Below, one piece after another: positions 62,007-64,000 of a stretch of DNA of 64,000 bases. The translations under genes and the position numbers were made by a program. The notes beneath the pieces are model-generated. The model was not told the DNA's origin. It did not search any database and worked only from the letters and a program-made list of their open reading frames with translations. Source of the DNA: Bacteroidota bacterium (GTDB lineage Bacteria; Bacteroidota; Bacteroidia; Chitinophagales; LD1); the NCBI GenBank assembly GCA_016715625.1, contig JADJZU010000012.1, positions 34,179 to 98,178 on the forward strand, in the 5' to 3' direction. The stretch's first letter is position 1. Every line of letters starts with the position of its first letter.

Positions 62007-62900
62007 ATGCCGCAGCCTCCGATGCAGCGCATTTCCACTCCCTGCCGATTTATTTATTTTGGTCTGCGCCAAAAAACATTTGCTATCCAATCGGTATTTG
62101 TAAAAATATGGACCCTGTGGTGCCTGCTCACTTTTGTGGTGCTGGCCAGTATCTTCTATGTGGTAGAGGTGGTGCTGCTTTGGCTGGGGCCGCTGACCTA
62201 CCGCCTGGCGCATCGCTGGCCGGCTTTCTGCACGCGGGTGCTCATTGGCAGCTGGGGTATTCGCATTAAACAACACAATGCCGTGCTGCTCAAAAATTTG
62301 CCGCAAAGCGTGATTGTGCTCAATCACCGCTGCGACCTGGACGCCCTCATTGCCACCGGCTACATGCCCGGCATCTATAAATTCATTGGAAAGAAAGAGC
62401 TGGAGCGATATCCTTTTATCGGTATGCTGGTGAGAGAGCTATATGTTACAGTTGATCGGTCTAATCATTACTCCAAGAAAAAAAGTCTGCAGCACATGCG
62501 GCATGAAGTAAATGGTGGGGCAAACATTGTGGTGTTTCCGGAGGGCTGGTCAAACTTCAGCAAAAACTATTTGCTGGAGCTGAAGCGCGGTGCTTTTAAA
62601 ACGGCCATAGACGGACAATTGCCTATAGTAGTTTGCACCTTAATAGGCACGCACGAACTTTTCCCAAAACCAAAAATGGAAGTGCGCCCCGGCACTGCGC
62701 ATATGTATTGGGAAGCGATAATACCCACCGCAGGGCTCACGTTTGAAAAGGACAGCGAAAGGCTGATGCAGCAAGTGCAGGCCATCTTTCTGCAACGCCT
62801 GCAAGCCAATTACCCCAACGGATATACTTTTCCGGAAGACCAAATGGACTTTGAGACCTGGAAAGCCAGACAATTGGCCAAGGCTAGTCTCCGTCAATAA
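62007..62900 (+). CDS. PlsC-type 1-acyl-sn-glycerol-3-phosphate acyltransferase
   Basis: 297-residue acyltransferase of the PlsC/LPLAT family, adding an acyl chain to lysophosphatidic acid or a related lipid. A hydrophobic segment (about residues 34-62) precedes the NHRCDLDA motif (HX4D), then VTVDRSNHYSKK and FPEGWSN, the acyl-acceptor motif. Start ATG 62007; ATG 62022 is an alternative. Its 3' end overlaps aguB by 17 bases (convergent), and its start is 49 bases from the divergent aguA. The substrate is inferred. Confidence 0.88.
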   Translation: MPQPPMQRISTPCRFIYFGLRQKTFAIQSVFVKIWTLWCLLTFVVLASIFYVVEVVLLWLGPLTYRLAHRWPAFCTRVLIGSWGIRIKQHNAVLLKNLPQSVIVLNHRCDLDALIATGYMPGIYKFIGKKELERYPFIGMLVRELYVTVDRSNHYSKKKSLQHMRHEVNGGANIVVFPEGWSNFSKNYLLELKRGAFKTAIDGQLPIVVCTLIGTHELFPKPKMEVRPGTAHMYWEAIIPTAGLTFEKDSERLMQQVQAIFLQRLQANYPNGYTFPEDQMDFETWKARQLAKASLRQ

Positions 62901-63759
62901 AGCGCTTGGTGATGGGCTGGTAGGAATCTATCCGCCTGTCGCGGAGGAAAGGCCAATGCGTGCGATAAAAATCGGTGCGCGCCAAATCAATTTCCACCAC
63001 GGCATTTTCTTCCTTGTCATGTGAAGCCAGGTAAAGCAACCCACCAAAGGGATTGCTCACAAAACTGCCGCCCCAGAATTTCATCAATCCATTTTGCTCA
63101 AGACCAACGCGGTTTACACTCACCACATGCACGCCATTGGAAACAGCATGTGCGCGCTGCATGGTTTGCCAGGCATTGTATTGTTCGGTGTTGGTGGCTT
63201 CGTCCTGTGAGGTTGCCCAGCCGATGGCCGTGGGGTAAAACAAAATTTCGGCCCCCATGAGTGCCGTTATTCTCGCTGCTTCCGGATACCATTGGTCCCA
63301 GCAGATAAGCACGCCTATTTTGGCAAATCTGGTTTGGAAAGTTTTGTAACCCAGGTCGCCCGGAGTGAAATAGAATTTTTCGTAGTAAGCGGGGTCATCG
63401 GGGATGTGCATTTTGCGATACTTGCCCAGATAGGTTCCATCGGCATCGAGCACGGCTGTGGTGTTGTGATACAAGCCTTCGGCCCGTTTTTCGAAGAGGG
63501 AAGCAATAATCACCACGCCCAGTTCTTTGGCCACCGCGCTCAGGGTATCGGTACTGGCACCGGGAATGGGCTCTGCCAGTTTAAAGTTTTCGTAGTCTTC
63601 CACATCGCAGAAGTAAAGCGAGGTGAAAAGTTCCTGCAGGCAGATAATCTGCGCGCCACTTTTAGCAGCATCGCGAATGCCGGCTATGGCTTTCTCCATA
63701 TTGGGTTGCGCTTCTTTCACACAACTCATTTGCACTAACCCTACTTGTACCTTTCGCAT
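62884..63759 (-). CDS. aguB: N-carbamoylputrescine amidase
   Basis: Nitrilase-superfamily enzyme that hydrolyses N-carbamoylputrescine to putrescine, CO2 and ammonia. 291 residues. Catalytic triad: Glu43 in LQELF, Lys in YRKMHIPDDP, Cys in LICWDQWYPE. GDLGYKTF, FYPTAIGW and MQRAHAVSNGVHV are family-specific. ATG at 63759 (MRKVQVGLVQMSC). Works downstream of aguA. Overlaps the acyltransferase by 17 bases at the 3' ends. Confidence 0.95.
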   Translation of the reverse strand: MRKVQVGLVQMSCVKEAQPNMEKAIAGIRDAAKSGAQIICLQELFTSLYFCDVEDYENFKLAEPIPGASTDTLSAVAKELGVVIIASLFEKRAEGLYHNTTAVLDADGTYLGKYRKMHIPDDPAYYEKFYFTPGDLGYKTFQTRFAKIGVLICWDQWYPEAARITALMGAEILFYPTAIGWATSQDEATNTEQYNAWQTMQRAHAVSNGVHVVSVNRVGLEQNGLMKFWGGSFVSNPFGGLLYLASHDKEENAVVEIDLARTDFYRTHWPFLRDRRIDSYQPITKRFIDGD

Positions 63760-64000
63760 GGTGTAAAATTTTGAGGGGGTGAAAATATGAATTTGAAAAT
63801 GAGATGATTTGATGATGGAGAAGATAGAACGCTGATGGGTGAGGATTTTTATGATATGAGGTGATGGGAGGGAGAATTAGACGAATTGACGATTAGACAA
63901 TTCCAATTTGATGATGCGGTGATTTGATAATGCGAGGGAGAATTAAGAATGGAGAATGATAGGATTAAGAATTTGGGAGGGGGAAATGGAACGCTGATGG
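63760..64000. repeat. Low-complexity intergenic region with degenerate repeats
   Basis: A 241-base GA/AT-rich stretch with no gene. Variants of TTTGATGATG and GATGATTTGA recur (63805-63820, 63907-63930), the words AATTAGACGAATT and ATTAGACAATT sit side by side, AATTAAGAATGGAGAATGA is followed by GGATTAAGAATT, and GAACGCTGATGG occurs twice (63827-63838 and 63989-64000). It resembles degenerate intergenic repeats common in Bacteroidota. The promoter of aguB should be here but is not evident. Confidence 0.6.

Overview
The window comes from a Bacteroidota chromosome, most likely a Chitinophagia/Sphingobacteriia-like lineage. The evidence is a type IX secretion (T9SS) PorP/SprF protein, T9SS C-terminal sorting domains of both classes (Por-secretion tail and gliding-motility/CHU_C type), a DUF4270 lipoprotein, lipoboxes followed by Lys/Asp/Glu-rich stretches, and a promoter of the Bacteroidota TTTG / TAnnTTTG type before pckA. 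I see no rRNA, tRNA, CRISPR array, insertion sequence or phage.

Layout. 1-7.3 kb: end of a frameshifted ethanolamine-type permease, a divergent aldehyde dehydrogenase, a small lipoprotein, pdxH, a secreted alpha/beta hydrolase with PKD-like domains and a T9SS tail interrupted by an in-frame TAA, a lipocalin-like protein and a metallo-beta-lactamase-fold hydrolase. 7.4-13.6 kb: a frameshifted TolB-like outer-membrane protein, LptB with an unusual C-terminal extension, and a GH3-family protein. 13.6-16.2 kb (minus): a membrane-lipid operon of CPBP protease, cdsA and psd. 16.4-19 kb: gyrA. 19.1-47.3 kb (minus): the main feature, a surface-protein cluster made of one giant repeat protein of about 8,280 residues (two single-base frameshifts as read), its PorP/SprF partner and a PorE-like OmpA-domain protein. 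47.7-53.5 kb: pckA, a possible glycosyltransferase, glmS and a DUF4270 lipoprotein. 53.5-54.0 kb: non-coding, with a degenerate 21-bp tandem repeat. 54.0-63.8 kb: a LamG/T9SS protein, cytochrome P450, an Lgt-like protein, a SPOR protein, deoC, an MbnP/MbnH copper pair, and agmatine deiminase, PlsC-type acyltransferase and N-carbamoylputrescine amidase. The last 240 bases are low-complexity intergenic sequence.

How it fits together. The giant protein has a signal peptide, a DUF7948/SBBP head, a GEVED domain, about 80 immunoglobulin-like, cadherin-like and PKD-like domains, and a C-terminal CHU_C domain. It is followed by a PorP/SprF-family barrel and a periplasmic OmpA/TPR/PD40 protein. This is the arrangement expected for a T9SS substrate with its own outer-membrane partner and peptidoglycan link, as in SprB/SprF. 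An intrinsic terminator between the giant gene and the partner gene suggests attenuation. The two agu enzymes supply putrescine from agmatine, and the MbnP/MbnH pair handles copper.

Caveat. Five reading frames carry single-base indels or, in one case, two of them, and two more carry an in-frame stop where the family or context suggests glutamine. Housekeeping genes (gyrA, glmS, pckA, cdsA, deoC) are intact. The sequence alone cannot tell assembly error from real inactivation, phase variation or recoding.
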